Shown here: piece by piece, positions 1 to 8,814 of the stretch
Position numbering within the stretch: the first letter of the stretch is position 1
Layout of the letters: every line of letters starts with the position of its first letter
Assembly (NCBI GenBank): GCA_028689615.1
Contig: JAQVCV010000007.1
Location: 1 to 64,000 of the forward strand
From: Bacteroidales bacterium
GTDB lineage: Bacteria; Bacteroidota; Bacteroidia; Bacteroidales; TTA-H9
Direction: 5' to 3'
DNA: 64,000 nt
The notes under the pieces: generated by a model
The model's database searches: none
The model's input: the letters and a program-made list of their open reading frames with translations, nothing else
Told to the model about the DNA's origin: nothing
Made by a program: the position numbers and the translations under genes

Positions 1-771
1 GTTGATACAGCATTGTTTTACAGCGGATCGCACCAGTCTTTTAAATGCGTCGATTGTCATGTGCTCGAGTACGACTCGTTTCCGCATCCCAACCTCTTGC
101 GTTTTGAACCCATGTACACCTGTTTAGATTGTCACGGAGGTGATGAAACTTACGCTAAGTACCATTTTGAGACTATCGACGAGGAGTTTCAGCGCAGTGT
201 TCACGGTGGCGAGATGGTGGAGGGGTTCTCGTGCTGGAGCTGCCACAATCCTCATAGTTTTCGTATCAATCAGAGGGTTGGGGAAACTATTTCAAAAACC
301 ATTGCCTACGATAACGCAGTGTGCATGAATTGTCATTTTGATTCAGGGTCTGAGAATATGATGCTGCTGGCGAACTCGTCCACGAAGAATCTTTCAGCAT
401 CGCATGATTGGCTACCCAACCAGGAGTTGCATTTCCGACAAGTGAGGTGTATCGAGTGCCATGCATCGATGCACGATTCGCTGCTTGTGGCTCATCATGT
501 TGTGGTGGCCGATAGTGCTGTGAGGCAATGCAAAGAGTGTCACAGTCGAAACACCATGTTGCTTTCGAGCTGGTACCGCTTTCAAACTGTTGAAAACCGT
601 AAAAATGGGTTTGTTAATGGTGTGCTGCTAAACGAAGCCTATGTGATTGGAGCCAGCCGTAATGAAACCCTTAATCTGATTAGCATTCTGCTGTTTGGTC
701 TAACATTAGGCGGCATCGCTGTACATGCCTTAATAAGAATGATCACCCAAAGAAGAAAAAATCATGAGTGA
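1..771 (+). CDS. Multihaem c-type cytochrome (5' end outside window)
   Basis: The reading frame is open from base 1 and the first possible start is only a TTG at 13, so the gene almost certainly begins upstream and is partial here. The visible 256 codons contain six CXXCH haem-c motifs (CVDCH, CLDCH, CWSCH, CMNCH, CIECH, CKECH). These are followed by a single hydrophobic segment (LISILLFGLTLGGIAVHAL) and a basic end, so the haem domain should face the periplasm, anchored by a C-terminal helix. Its stop overlaps the start of the cytochrome b gene by 8 bp, which implies translational coupling and one complex. Likely role: electron transfer between the menaquinone pool and a periplasmic or outer-membrane acceptor. 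The terminal acceptor cannot be told from the sequence. Confidence 0.9.
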   Translation, partial: VDTALFYSGSHQSFKCVDCHVLEYDSFPHPNLLRFEPMYTCLDCHGGDETYAKYHFETIDEEFQRSVHGGEMVEGFSCWSCHNPHSFRINQRVGETISKTIAYDNAVCMNCHFDSGSENMMLLANSSTKNLSASHDWLPNQELHFRQVRCIECHASMHDSLLVAHHVVVADSAVRQCKECHSRNTMLLSSWYRFQTVENRKNGFVNGVLLNEAYVIGASRNETLNLISILLFGLTLGGIAVHALIRMITQRRKNHE

Positions 772-1381
772 AAAACTATACCTATATCCACTTTGGCTTC
801 GTATTTGGCACGGAATCAATGCGTTGTTCTTTCTTGTTTTGTTGGTAACAGGTTTGAGTATGCAATACTCCGATCTCAATGGACCTATTGTGCGGTTCGA
901 CCTTGCCGTAATCTTACACAACATTGCAGGAGTTGGCATCACCTTAAGTTATTTCCTTTTTCTTTTTGGCAATGTTTTTACATCAAACGGAAGACATTAT
1001 CGGCTAAGACTACGTGGGATGTTTTCTGATTTGCTTGCTCAATCGAGGTATTATATGTTTGGCCTTTTCAAACGGCAAATCCCTCCGTTTCCTGTTACAA
1101 AGCAATCCAAATTCAATCCGCTCCAGCGTTTTAGCTATGTTGGGGCAATGTACCTTTTAGTTCCGGTTGTAGCAATTTCGGGTTGGGCTCTGTTGTTTCC
1201 TGAAACCATTGTCAGGCAGATGTTTGGATTGAGTGGCACCCTGCTTACTGCCATGGTGCACATAGTTGCCGGTTTTTTCCTTTCTGTTTTTATGGTGGTT
1301 CATGTTTACATGTGCACCGTGGGTCGCACGCCATTCTCCAACTTTAAAAGTATGATCAACGGGTATCACGAATCGCATTGA
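764..1381 (+). CDS. Membrane cytochrome b subunit (cytochrome b561 / thiosulfate reductase type)
   Basis: This is a 205-aa integral membrane protein with about four to five hydrophobic helices. Histidines sit where b-type haem ligands are expected: LRIWHGINALFFLVLLVTG in helix 1, ILHNIAG in helix 2, and MVHIVAGF and MVVHVYM in the last two. This pattern fits the di-haem cytochrome b family (cytochrome b561, Ni-Fe hydrogenase or thiosulfate reductase cytochrome B subunits), which passes electrons between quinol and a periplasmic partner. The start overlaps the multihaem cytochrome gene by 8 bp, so the two probably form one quinol-linked redox module. A stem-loop with a T-run follows at 1406. 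Confidence 0.85.
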   Translation: MSEKLYLYPLWLRIWHGINALFFLVLLVTGLSMQYSDLNGPIVRFDLAVILHNIAGVGITLSYFLFLFGNVFTSNGRHYRLRLRGMFSDLLAQSRYYMFGLFKRQIPPFPVTKQSKFNPLQRFSYVGAMYLLVPVVAISGWALLFPETIVRQMFGLSGTLLTAMVHIVAGFFLSVFMVVHVYMCTVGRTPFSNFKSMINGYHESH

Positions 1382-1405
1382 TTTTTGATTCCATCGCAAC
1401 TATCT

Positions 1406-1446
1406 GCGCCGTCATTCCGTCAATGAATGTACGGCGCTGATTTTTT
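1406..1446 (+). terminator. Rho-independent terminator after the cytochrome pair
   Basis: Stem GCGCCGT (1406-1412) plus CATTC pairs with GAATG plus ACGGCGC (1431-1437), with one bulged T and a 7-nt loop. TGATTTTTT follows. It closes the cytochrome operon 25 bp after its stop. Confidence 0.75.
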
Positions 1447-1510
1447 GATACCTGTGAACACCGATCAAACAAACCGTTCTTTTTTTAAGCTGTAGTTCAT
1501 TCCTAATCAT

Positions 1511-1518
1511 TACTTTTG
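1511..1518 (+). promoter_or_regulatory. Bacteroidota -7 box (TACTTTTG) for the TonB receptor gene
   Basis: Matches TAnnTTTG, 44 bp upstream of the receptor ATG at 1563. No convincing TTG at -33. There is no purine-rich Shine-Dalgarno sequence before the start. Confidence 0.45.
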
Positions 1519-1562
1519 TAGGCTATTAAGGTCCAAACTATTGTCTATTTCCATTTAACCGC

Positions 1563-3869
1563 ATGAAACAGTTCTCAATTTTAGTGTTCTTTGCTCTTGT
1601 TTTGGCAGCCTATTCTTCTGTGGCTCAAAATGCAAGCATTAGGGGTTTTGTTTACGAAAAAGAAACAGGCGAACCTGTTATTTTTACCAATGTTTACCTT
1701 TTGAATACTTCTTATGGAGCATCTACTGATGTAAACGGCTACTATTCTATAACTCAGATTCCTCCTGGAAATTATCAACTCACCGTAACAGCTTTGGGAT
1801 ACGACTCCATTAAGATGACGGTTACTTTGAAAAAAGGTGATGTGCTCACGCGTCAGCTTTTTCTGAATAAGGCGTCTTATACTCTTGAAACTGTGAATGT
1901 TAGTGCTACACGTGAGGAGGCAAGAACCGAAACCCGCACTTCTGTGGCCAAAATTACCCCCAAAGAGATGAAGCAGATTCCAACCATTGGTGGTCAGGCT
2001 GATTTGGCTCAGTACCTGCAAGTTCTTCCCGGTGTAATTTTCACAGGCGACCAGGGGGGGCAGCTTTATATCAGAGGAGGTTCACCTATTCAAAACAAAG
2101 TGTTGCTCGACGGGATGGTGGTTTACAACCCTTTTCACTCTATTGGTTTGTTCTCGGTTTTTGATACAGATCTGATGCGCAATGCTGATGTCTATACCGG
2201 AGGATTTAATTCTGACTTCGGGGGACGTATTTCCTCTGTCATGGACATCACCACCCGCGATGGAAATAAGAAGAGATTGGCTGGGAAAATTGAGGCCAAT
2301 ACCTTCGGATCGAAAGTGCTTATTGAAGGTCCTTTGAAACGCCAACCCGACGAGGGTGGAAGCAGCTCCTCTTTCGTTTTGTCTGTCAAGAACTCATACC
2401 TCGAACAGAGTTCAAAAGCACTTTACAGCTACGTTAACGAGGATGGTCTGCCGTTTAACTTTCTCGACCTCTACGGGAAGGTTTCATTCAATGGTCAGAA
2501 CGGATCGAAGTTCAACCTTTTTGGATTCAATTATACCGATCGCGTAAACAATTATCAAAGTTTAAGCAATTTCAGTTGGGATGCTGTTGGTGGCGGCAGT
2601 AATTTTGTAGTAATCCCCGGGAAATCACCGGTTTTACTTGAAGGGAATATTGCTTTTTCGAGTTATAAAGCCACTCTGGCTGAAGCAGATGCCAAGGAGC
2701 GAACCAGCAAGATCAGCGGTTTTAATGCCGGATTGCAGTTTACATATTTTTTGGGTAAGGATGAATTAAAATATGGTGTGGAATTGCTTGGTTTCAAAAC
2801 CAATTATCGGTTTTTTAACAGCTATGGTATCAAGATCGAACAGGAAGAAAATACTACCGAGTTGGCCGGTTACCTTAAATATAAGTTAACAGCAGGTCCC
2901 GTGTTGATTGAACCAGGTTTGAGGTTGCAATGGTATGCATCGCTTAGTGAAGTTTCGCTCGAGCCCCGCATAGCTATGAAATATAACCTATCTGACAGAA
3001 TCAGGATGAAGGCTGCCGCGGGTCTTTACAGCCAAAACCTGATTAGTGCCAACTCCGACCGCGATGTTGTGAATCTTTTCTATGGTTTCCTTTCTGGTCC
3101 CGAAAGCCTTCCGGATGAGTTTGACGGGAAAGAGGTTACCTCGAAACTCCAAAAGGCGCAGCATTTAGTGGGAGGCATCGAGTTTGATCTCACCAACGAT
3201 ATTGTTTTGAATGTTGAAGGGTATTACAAAAACTTTAACCAGCTAACCAACCTCAATCGTTACAAAATTTTTGATGATTCTGAAATCAATGCCACCCGCC
3301 CCGACGAGCTTAAGAAAGATTTCGTAGTAGAAACCGGAAAAGCCTATGGGATGGACCTTTCGTTGAAATATGAGTTTAATCGCTGGTATTTCTGGGGAGC
3401 CTACTCGTTGTCGTGGGTAGATCGTTTCGATGGTAATCAAACTTACTATCCGCACTACGACCGTCGCCACAACGTGAATCTGGTTTCTTCTGTTAAGCTC
3501 GGCCCTGCACAGGATTGGGAAATCAGCGCGCGGTGGAATTATGGATCAGGGTTCCCTTTTACCCTTAACCAGGGGATGTTCGAAAACATCACATTCGTTG
3601 GGCTCACCGAATTCGACCCGTCGTTGATTAACGGCTCTATGGGTATTGTTTATGGCGATCTGAATACAGGCAGGCTTAGCGATTATCACCGTCTCGACTT
3701 AAATGTTAAAAAGAAATTCGAGATTTCCAACCATTCGGAGTTGGAGTTAAATGCAGGTGTCACCAATCTTTACGACCGAAAAAATGTCTTTTACCGGAAC
3801 AGAATCACGGGTGAAGTTGTCAACCAGCTTCCTGTCATGTGGATGTTTGGTGCCAGCATAACTTTCTAA
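1563..3869 (+). CDS. TonB-dependent receptor with carboxypeptidase-regulatory-like domain
   Basis: A 768-aa outer-membrane protein. Residues 1-21 form a signal peptide ending ..AYSSVAQ. Residues ~24-110 are a carboxypeptidase-D regulatory-like beta-sandwich (IRGFVYEKETGEPVIFTNVYLL, then GYYSITQIPPGNYQL), the usual N-terminal domain of Bacteroidota receptors. A plug domain follows (LQVLPGV, GGQLYIRGG, LLDGMVVYNPFH, GGFNSDFGGRISSVMDI), and the rest is a ~22-strand barrel ending in an aromatic strand (MWMFGASITF). It imports an unknown ligand using TonB energy. No SusD-like partner is adjacent, so it is not a typical polysaccharide-utilisation pair. It is monocistronic, with a terminator at 3888. 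Confidence 0.93.
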   Translation: MKQFSILVFFALVLAAYSSVAQNASIRGFVYEKETGEPVIFTNVYLLNTSYGASTDVNGYYSITQIPPGNYQLTVTALGYDSIKMTVTLKKGDVLTRQLFLNKASYTLETVNVSATREEARTETRTSVAKITPKEMKQIPTIGGQADLAQYLQVLPGVIFTGDQGGQLYIRGGSPIQNKVLLDGMVVYNPFHSIGLFSVFDTDLMRNADVYTGGFNSDFGGRISSVMDITTRDGNKKRLAGKIEANTFGSKVLIEGPLKRQPDEGGSSSSFVLSVKNSYLEQSSKALYSYVNEDGLPFNFLDLYGKVSFNGQNGSKFNLFGFNYTDRVNNYQSLSNFSWDAVGGGSNFVVIPGKSPVLLEGNIAFSSYKATLAEADAKERTSKISGFNAGLQFTYFLGKDELKYGVELLGFKTNYRFFNSYGIKIEQEENTTELAGYLKYKLTAGPVLIEPGLRLQWYASLSEVSLEPRIAMKYNLSDRIRMKAAAGLYSQNLISANSDRDVVNLFYGFLSGPESLPDEFDGKEVTSKLQKAQHLVGGIEFDLTNDIVLNVEGYYKNFNQLTNLNRYKIFDDSEINATRPDELKKDFVVETGKAYGMDLSLKYEFNRWYFWGAYSLSWVDRFDGNQTYYPHYDRRHNVNLVSSVKLGPAQDWEISARWNYGSGFPFTLNQGMFENITFVGLTEFDPSLINGSMGIVYGDLNTGRLSDYHRLDLNVKKKFEISNHSELELNAGVTNLYDRKNVFYRNRITGEVVNQLPVMWMFGASITF

Positions 3870-3887
3870 AAGTATTTGTTGTATTGA

Positions 3888-3925
3888 AAGCGGGCTCGGC
3901 GATGACTCCATCGCCGAGCCCGCTT
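3888..3925. terminator. Bidirectional terminator, perfect 17-bp stem
   Basis: AAGCGGGCTCGGCGATG (3888-3904), loop ACTC, then its exact complement (3909-3925). It lies between the convergent TonB receptor gene and the minus-strand gene ending at 3929, and can serve both. On the plus strand GTTTTATTT follows. Confidence 0.8.
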
Positions 3926-3928
3926 GTT

Positions 3929-4375
3929 TTATTTGATGCGGGTAAAAAAAAGGGTATCGGAGCGCAAACCCCCTTTTAATATGATTCTAAGTTTTTCGTT
4001 GTCAATAAACTGGTAAATCAGGTCTGATGGAAAATCATTGTGCGGGTTCTGCCAGTGAAATCTGTTTTCTGCATATTCGATGAGACGAAACTCCACAGGT
4101 TCGCGCCCATCTATCTCTACCTTGTAACTCTTTATTGGTCCGTCACCCTGAAGATAAATTCTTTCAAACCAAACCGTGTCTCCTTTTGCAATTATCCCGC
4201 CCTTGCCTTCAAGGTTTCCGTTGGCCATGGGTTGCCACTGCTCAACAATTTGTTGGTCACCTGCTGCACCATGCCATAACCCTTCCAGTTGTTGGTGCCA
4301 TGTTTTTTGAGCCACAGCCTGCAACGAAACCAGACTTGAAAGCCCTGTTAACCAGAATAAAAAAATGGATTTCAT
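3929..4375 (-). CDS. Small secreted protein, DUF6265-like
   Basis: A 148-aa protein with a signal peptide (MKSIFLFWLTGLSSLVSLQAVAQ). The mature part reads LEGLWHGAAGDQQIVEQW, then ..GDTVWFERIYL and HDFPSDLIYQ-like strands ending LRSDTLFFTRIK. The pattern of WxG, EQW and NPHNDFP motifs resembles the DUF6265 (lipocalin-like small beta-barrel) family; the function of that family is unknown. Its ATG overlaps the stop of the aldo/keto reductase by 4 bp (ATGA), so it is the last gene of that operon. The family name is from memory of its motifs, so it is moderately certain. Confidence 0.7.
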   Translation of the reverse strand: MKSIFLFWLTGLSSLVSLQAVAQKTWHQQLEGLWHGAAGDQQIVEQWQPMANGNLEGKGGIIAKGDTVWFERIYLQGDGPIKSYKVEIDGREPVEFRLIEYAENRFHWQNPHNDFPSDLIYQFIDNEKLRIILKGGLRSDTLFFTRIK

Positions 4376-5214
4376 TTTAAAAAAAGTGTGGTGAGATGGC
4401 TGTAATCGGATGGAGTAAGCCTGATGAGTGTAGCTTGCAAATTGTCGCTCAGATGCGATGGGTTGATAGCTTTAGCCAGTGTGGTTGTAGAGGGCTGTTG
4501 AATGGTCCAGGCAAGGGCCAGTTGAGCTATGGAGCAATTGTATTTCTTTGCTATTGCAGCCATTTCGTTGCCCCGATCAATTATTTTACCTTTGCCAAGG
4601 GGTCGCCATCCGGTAAAAACAATCTGGTTGGCCTGACAGTATGGAATAACCTCCGAGTGACTTCCCCTTGTGTAAATACCTTGATTGATTGAAAGGAGAG
4701 AGTACTCATTCTGGCAAATGGAAATCAGGCCGGGATGTTTTGTAACTACTTCTTGCAATAAGTCGATGTCGAAATTGCTCACTCCGATGCACCGGCAAAT
4801 TCCGGATTGCTTGAGTTTTTGCAAGGCGTTAAGCGATTCATCAAGCGGAATCTGATTGTTTGGAGCGTGAATCAACAAAGCGTCAACAAAAGAGGTGTTG
4901 AGTCTTTTCAGACTTTTCTCCGCTGAACGAGGAATGCTGTCGGCCGATAGGTTGGTGGGCCAGATCTTTGTGGTAATGAAGATGTCGTTTCGGTTGAATG
5001 GCTTGATGGCTTCTCCAACAATTATTTCCGCTTCCCCGTTTCCATACATTTCGGCAGTGTCAATGTGTCTGTATCCCATTTCAAGGGCTGCCGAAACGGC
5101 TTTAATGGCAGCATCTTTGTTGGAGCGATCCGCAGATTGGCGGCCCCCCATCTCCCAGGTGCCGAGCCCCAGAACTGGTATCTCCATGCCATTATTCAGT
5201 ACCTGTGTTCGCAT
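4372..5214 (-). CDS. Aldo/keto reductase
   Basis: A 280-aa NAD(P)H-dependent oxidoreductase with a TIM-barrel fold. The AKR signature residues are all visible: GTWEMGG near the N-terminus, HIDTAEMYGNGE (catalytic Asp and Tyr), TTKIWPTN (catalytic Lys), DALLIHAPN (catalytic His), and GVSNF. The longer open frame runs upstream to 5328 but would overlap the kinase gene by over 100 bp. The ATG at 5214 (MRTQVLNNG) lies one base after the kinase stop and begins where AKR homology begins, so it was chosen. The natural substrate is unknown. It is co-transcribed with the upstream kinase and overlaps the downstream DUF gene by 4 bp. Confidence 0.9.
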   Translation of the reverse strand: MRTQVLNNGMEIPVLGLGTWEMGGRQSADRSNKDAAIKAVSAALEMGYRHIDTAEMYGNGEAEIIVGEAIKPFNRNDIFITTKIWPTNLSADSIPRSAEKSLKRLNTSFVDALLIHAPNNQIPLDESLNALQKLKQSGICRCIGVSNFDIDLLQEVVTKHPGLISICQNEYSLLSINQGIYTRGSHSEVIPYCQANQIVFTGWRPLGKGKIIDRGNEMAAIAKKYNCSIAQLALAWTIQQPSTTTLAKAINPSHLSDNLQATLIRLTPSDYSHLTTLFLK

Positions 5215-5215
5215 A

Positions 5216-6355
5216 TCATCTGATGGTTGTCGCGGGGGCATGAGGAAGCTTGATGATGAAACTGCTTCCCGATCCTGGCTCGCTATCGATAAGCAACCTG
5301 CCGCTGTGACGGTTGATAAATTCAACACAGAGGCTTACTCCCAGTCCGGTGCCTTTCTCGTAATGTGTTCCGGGTGTAGAAAAATGGATCAATGGATCAA
5401 GTATTTGACGGATGTTTTCCTGATCGATTCCTATTCCATTGTCTTTTACTACAATTTCGATCCCTTCGTTGGTGCTTTTGGCCGAAAGGGTAATCATGCC
5501 TTCTTCCTTCGTGTATTTTATCGCGTTGCTAAGAAGGTTTCTGATCACTGTGGTGAGCATATTTTCATCAGCAAAAGCGTTTAAATTTTCATCACAGTTC
5601 AATTCAACAGTTATGTTTTTCTCCTTTGCCAGACCCTCTAAAAGCAAGGTGTTGTCGGCCAAAAGGATATATAAGTTTATCAGGTGAGGCGAGAAGTCTA
5701 TTTCACGACGTTGATTTTTTGCCCAGAAAAGCAGATTTTTAAGAAGCAGAAGGGTTTGTTGACTCGATTTCAATGCACTCTGAGTAAAATCGGCCTGTTC
5801 TTCCTGATTGAATATCCCTTCGGCCATAAGTTTCAGCACTTCAGTTACGTTGGATACTGGGCCCAATAAATCGTGTGCAATAATCGAAAACAGTCGGTTT
5901 TTGGTTTGATTGGCTTCTTCCAGCAACTTGTTTTTTTCAATCAATTCTTTTTGTTGCTGACGAATGGTTGTGTGTGCTTTTACCCTGGCCAGAACTTCAT
6001 CCTGGTGGAAGGGCTTTGTTATGTAATCAACGCCCCCTTGCTGAAATCCGGTAAGTTTGTCCTGTGGAGAATCCAAAGCTGTAACAAAAATGATAGGAAT
6101 GTCTTTGGTAGCCGGGTTTGATTTGATGCGTCTGCATACTTCAAATCCATCCATCAGGGGCATCATAACATCAAGCAGAATCAGGTCGGGGGTCACCTCC
6201 TGAACAAACTCCAATGCTTGCTCTCCCGATCGTGCTACAGCAATGGAATAATCGTGTTTTTTCAGAATGGCTCCTAATACCTGAAGGTTCCTGGGATGGT
6301 CGTCAACCATCAGGATAATGGGGGTATTCTCTTTAAAATCAGTATTTTCATCCAT
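5216..6355 (-). CDS. Response regulator-histidine kinase hybrid (soluble)
   Basis: A 379-aa protein with no membrane segment. Residues ~10-125 form a receiver domain: acidic pair D18/D19, phosphoacceptor D62 in LILLDVMMP, T92 and K114. A short coiled coil (QQQKELIEKNKLLEEANQTK) links it to a kinase with H161 in the H-box (IIAHDLLGP), N-box NAIKYT, G1 DNGIGI and G2 GTGLGVSL. In this architecture the receiver precedes the kinase, so an upstream kinase or phosphotransfer protein probably controls it. The frame extends to a TTG at 6379, but that overlaps a TATCTTTG promoter box at 6377-6384, so the ATG at 6355 was taken. No DNA-binding partner is adjacent. Confidence 0.9.
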   Translation of the reverse strand: MDENTDFKENTPIILMVDDHPRNLQVLGAILKKHDYSIAVARSGEQALEFVQEVTPDLILLDVMMPLMDGFEVCRRIKSNPATKDIPIIFVTALDSPQDKLTGFQQGGVDYITKPFHQDEVLARVKAHTTIRQQQKELIEKNKLLEEANQTKNRLFSIIAHDLLGPVSNVTEVLKLMAEGIFNQEEQADFTQSALKSSQQTLLLLKNLLFWAKNQRREIDFSPHLINLYILLADNTLLLEGLAKEKNITVELNCDENLNAFADENMLTTVIRNLLSNAIKYTKEEGMITLSAKSTNEGIEIVVKDNGIGIDQENIRQILDPLIHFSTPGTHYEKGTGLGVSLCVEFINRHSGRLLIDSEPGSGSSFIIKLPHAPATTIR

Positions 6356-6376
6356 ATTTTTTGAGTTTTGGTTAGG

Positions 6377-6384
6377 CAAAGATA
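6377..6384 (-). promoter_or_regulatory. -7 box (TATCTTTG) in front of the kinase gene
   Basis: Minus-strand TATCTTTG, 22 bp upstream of the ATG at 6355 and just downstream of the mtnA stop. It suggests that the kinase/AKR/DUF genes can be transcribed separately from mtnA. No clear -33 TTG. Confidence 0.45.
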
Positions 6385-6407
6385 AGGGGTTTGATTTTTA
6401 ATTAATT

Positions 6408-7454
6408 CTATGCGGAGAGAAATTGAGAGATATTTTGCTCGTTTGGGGTAATAATTCCCTGTTCAGTAATGAAGCCGGTAATCAGGTTTGATGGAGTAAC
6501 ATCAAACGATGGGTTGTAAACAGGAGATTCGGTGTTGACAACGGCAATGGTGTGTGTCTGGCCTGAACTGTCGGGCCCTGTTTGGTGCGTTACTTCATCG
6601 TCGCCGCGTGCTTCTATAGGTATTGCCTGTCCGTCGGGGCATGAGGGGTCGAAGGTTGAACTAGGGGCAGCAATGTAGAAGGGGATGTTGAAATGTTTAG
6701 CCAGGATGGCTCTGTCGAGGGTTCCTGTTTTGTTGGCAGTATCGCCATTCCGGGCGATACGATCGGCACCGGTAATCACGAGGTCTATTTTCCCCTGCGA
6801 CATCAATGAGGCCACTGTGTTGTCGGCAATCACGTTGTGTTGAATGTTTTCGTTGTGAAGTTCCCAGGCCGTTAGCCGGGCTCCTTGCCCTCTTGGTCGG
6901 GTTTCACCTACCCAAACAAAAGGGTTGAGGTTTTGGCGTGAGGCCAGATAAATGGGTGACAGGGCTGTCCCCCAGTCAACGAATGCCAGCCAGCCCGCGT
7001 TGCAGTGTGTGAGTACACGGGTGTTTTGGCTGAAGAGAGGTAATCCTGAGTTGCCAATAGCCATGGCTGCTTGCACGTTGAGGTTGGCAAGTTTTTGTGC
7101 CTCATTCACAGCTTCCTCTCTGCTTTTCAGAGCGGCTTTCAAAACTCTGTCAACGCTGTAGAATAGATCATAAGCTGTCGGACGGGTGGCTTTTATTGTT
7201 TCAGAAGCCTGGGCCAGACAGGTTTCATAACCTGAATCGGGAGCAGCCAAGGCGGCCTGAGCCATTGCAAAGCCTGCCGCGGCTCCAATGGCTCCGGCTC
7301 CTCTTACAACCATCGTGCGGATGGCATGGGCTGTCTGTTGGTAGCTTGTTGAAGTGTAGATGCTAAAGGAGAATGGCAACCCAAGTTGGTTGATCATTTT
7401 CACGTCAGTGCCTTCCATCCAGATGGTTCGATAGTGCTTCTTGTTTACAATCAT
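6408..7454 (-). CDS. mtnA: S-methyl-5-thioribose-1-phosphate isomerase
   Basis: A 348-aa member of the eIF2B-alpha-like isomerase family. It converts methylthioribose-1-phosphate to methylthioribulose-1-phosphate in the methionine salvage pathway. Family hallmarks are present: MVVRGAGAIGAAAGFAMA (residues 48-65), catalytic C151 in THCNAGWLA, and catalytic D231 in TGADRIARNGDTANKTGT. Length is normal for the family. The rest of the salvage pathway is not in the window. Only 29 bp before the kinase start region separate it from the next gene, so read-through is likely, although a separate promoter box is also present there. An eIF2B-like or ribose-1,5-bisphosphate isomerase is a less likely reading. 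Confidence 0.95.
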   Translation of the reverse strand: MIVNKKHYRTIWMEGTDVKMINQLGLPFSFSIYTSTSYQQTAHAIRTMVVRGAGAIGAAAGFAMAQAALAAPDSGYETCLAQASETIKATRPTAYDLFYSVDRVLKAALKSREEAVNEAQKLANLNVQAAMAIGNSGLPLFSQNTRVLTHCNAGWLAFVDWGTALSPIYLASRQNLNPFVWVGETRPRGQGARLTAWELHNENIQHNVIADNTVASLMSQGKIDLVITGADRIARNGDTANKTGTLDRAILAKHFNIPFYIAAPSSTFDPSCPDGQAIPIEARGDDEVTHQTGPDSSGQTHTIAVVNTESPVYNPSFDVTPSNLITGFITEQGIITPNEQNISQFLSA

Positions 7455-7531
7455 GGTAACGGATTTGGGATCCTATGGCCTTGAAACGGAATCAGAGGGT
7501 CACGGGTTTCAAAGGAATGGCTAAAACCCAC

Positions 7532-7539
7532 TAACTTTG
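7532..7539 (+). promoter_or_regulatory. -7 box (TAACTTTG) for the U32 gene
   Basis: TAACTTTG ends 18 bp before the ATG at 7558, in the divergent region between mtnA and the U32 gene. No clear -33 element. Confidence 0.5.
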
Positions 7540-7557
7540 CAGGCCAGATAATATTGT

Positions 7558-8814
7558 ATGAAAATGAATAAGATGGAGGTTATGGCCCCGGCCGGTTCTT
7601 TCGAGTCGTTGAGGGCGGCTATAGTCGGAGGTGCTGATAGTGTGTATTTTGGAGTTGGGAGGCTCAACATGAGATCGCGCTCATCCCAGAATTTTACTCT
7701 AAACGATTTAAACGAAATTGTGTCGATTTGCAGGGAAGCACGGGTAAAGTGTTATGTAACTCTCAATACGGTTGTTTTTGATCAGGAACTGGATGAGATG
7801 AAGAGCGTTGCCGATGCTTGTAAATTAGCAGGAGTTGATGCTGTGATAGCCTCTGATGCTGCCGTGTTAAGCTATCTGAGCTCTGTTAAAGTCCCAATTC
7901 ACATCAGCACTCAGTGCAATATTACCAATCTGGAAGCTGTGAAGTTTTACAGCCTATTCGCTGATGTTATGGTTCTGGCTCGTGAACTTTCCCTCGATCA
8001 AATGGCTGAAATTGCCAAAGGGGTTGAAAGAGACCAGGTTAAGGGACCGTCGGGACAATTAGTTCGGCTTGAGGTTTTTGCTCACGGGGCTCTTTGCATG
8101 GCCACTTCCGGCAAGTGTTATCTGAGTCTTGACAACTTGAATTCGTCGGCAAACAGGGGGGCTTGTCTGCAAGTTTGTCGTCGGCCTTATAAGGTTACCG
8201 ATACTGATGGAGAGGTTGAATTGGTTGTGGATAATGAGTATATTATGTCGCCAAAGGATTTGTGTACGCTCCCTTTTCTTGATCAGTTGGTTGGAGCCGG
8301 AATGTCTGTTCTAAAGATTGAGGGCAGGGGGCGTTCAGCCGAATACGTAAAAATGGTTACCAAGGTTTATAAAGAAGCTGTTGAGGCAATCAGACTGGGA
8401 CATTTCACGCAAGAAAACAAGCAGACGTGGATGAACCAGTTGTCAACTGTTTACAATCGGGGTTTCTGGGGAGGCTACTATTTAGGACAATCAATGGGCG
8501 AGTGGTCGGCAGGATACGGGTCGCAGGCAACTCGTCGTAAACTGTATATTGGTAAGGTTACCAATTACTTTGGCAATCTGAGCGTAGCTGAAATCAAAGT
8601 GGAGACCAACTCGATAAAGCCCGGCGATGTTTTAATTTTTAACGGGCCCACAACAGGCAGCTACGAGCAGGAAGTGGCGGAAGTGAGACTTGAATACGAT
8701 CCTGTGCCAGAAGCAAAAAAAGGGAGCTTGTGCTCAGTAGCAACAAGCTCCATAGTTCGTCGGTCAGATAAGGTGTATAAGTGGATCGAATCTTCAGATG
8801 AAGAAATAAGTTAA
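7558..8814 (+). CDS. U32 peptidase-family protein (tRNA hydroxylation/TrhP-like)
   Basis: A 418-aa protein of the peptidase U32 family. The N-terminal TIM-barrel motif MAPAGSFESLRAAIVGGAD is followed by VYFGVGRLNMR. The central family signature is EVFAHGALCMATSGKCYLS, then SANRGACLQVCRRPY with the conserved cysteines, then SPKDLCTLPFLDQL. The C-terminal ~80 residues form a beta-barrel-like tail with a VRR end. In well-studied bacteria U32 proteins of this type (YegQ/TrhP) act in prephenate-dependent hydroxylation of wobble uridine in tRNA; others were described as collagenase-like. The tRNA role is the more likely one, by family only. Its stop overlaps that of the small minus-strand gene by 3 bp. 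Confidence 0.88.
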   Translation: MKMNKMEVMAPAGSFESLRAAIVGGADSVYFGVGRLNMRSRSSQNFTLNDLNEIVSICREARVKCYVTLNTVVFDQELDEMKSVADACKLAGVDAVIASDAAVLSYLSSVKVPIHISTQCNITNLEAVKFYSLFADVMVLARELSLDQMAEIAKGVERDQVKGPSGQLVRLEVFAHGALCMATSGKCYLSLDNLNSSANRGACLQVCRRPYKVTDTDGEVELVVDNEYIMSPKDLCTLPFLDQLVGAGMSVLKIEGRGRSAEYVKMVTKVYKEAVEAIRLGHFTQENKQTWMNQLSTVYNRGFWGGYYLGQSMGEWSAGYGSQATRRKLYIGKVTNYFGNLSVAEIKVETNSIKPGDVLIFNGPTTGSYEQEVAEVRLEYDPVPEAKKGSLCSVATSSIVRRSDKVYKWIESSDEEIS

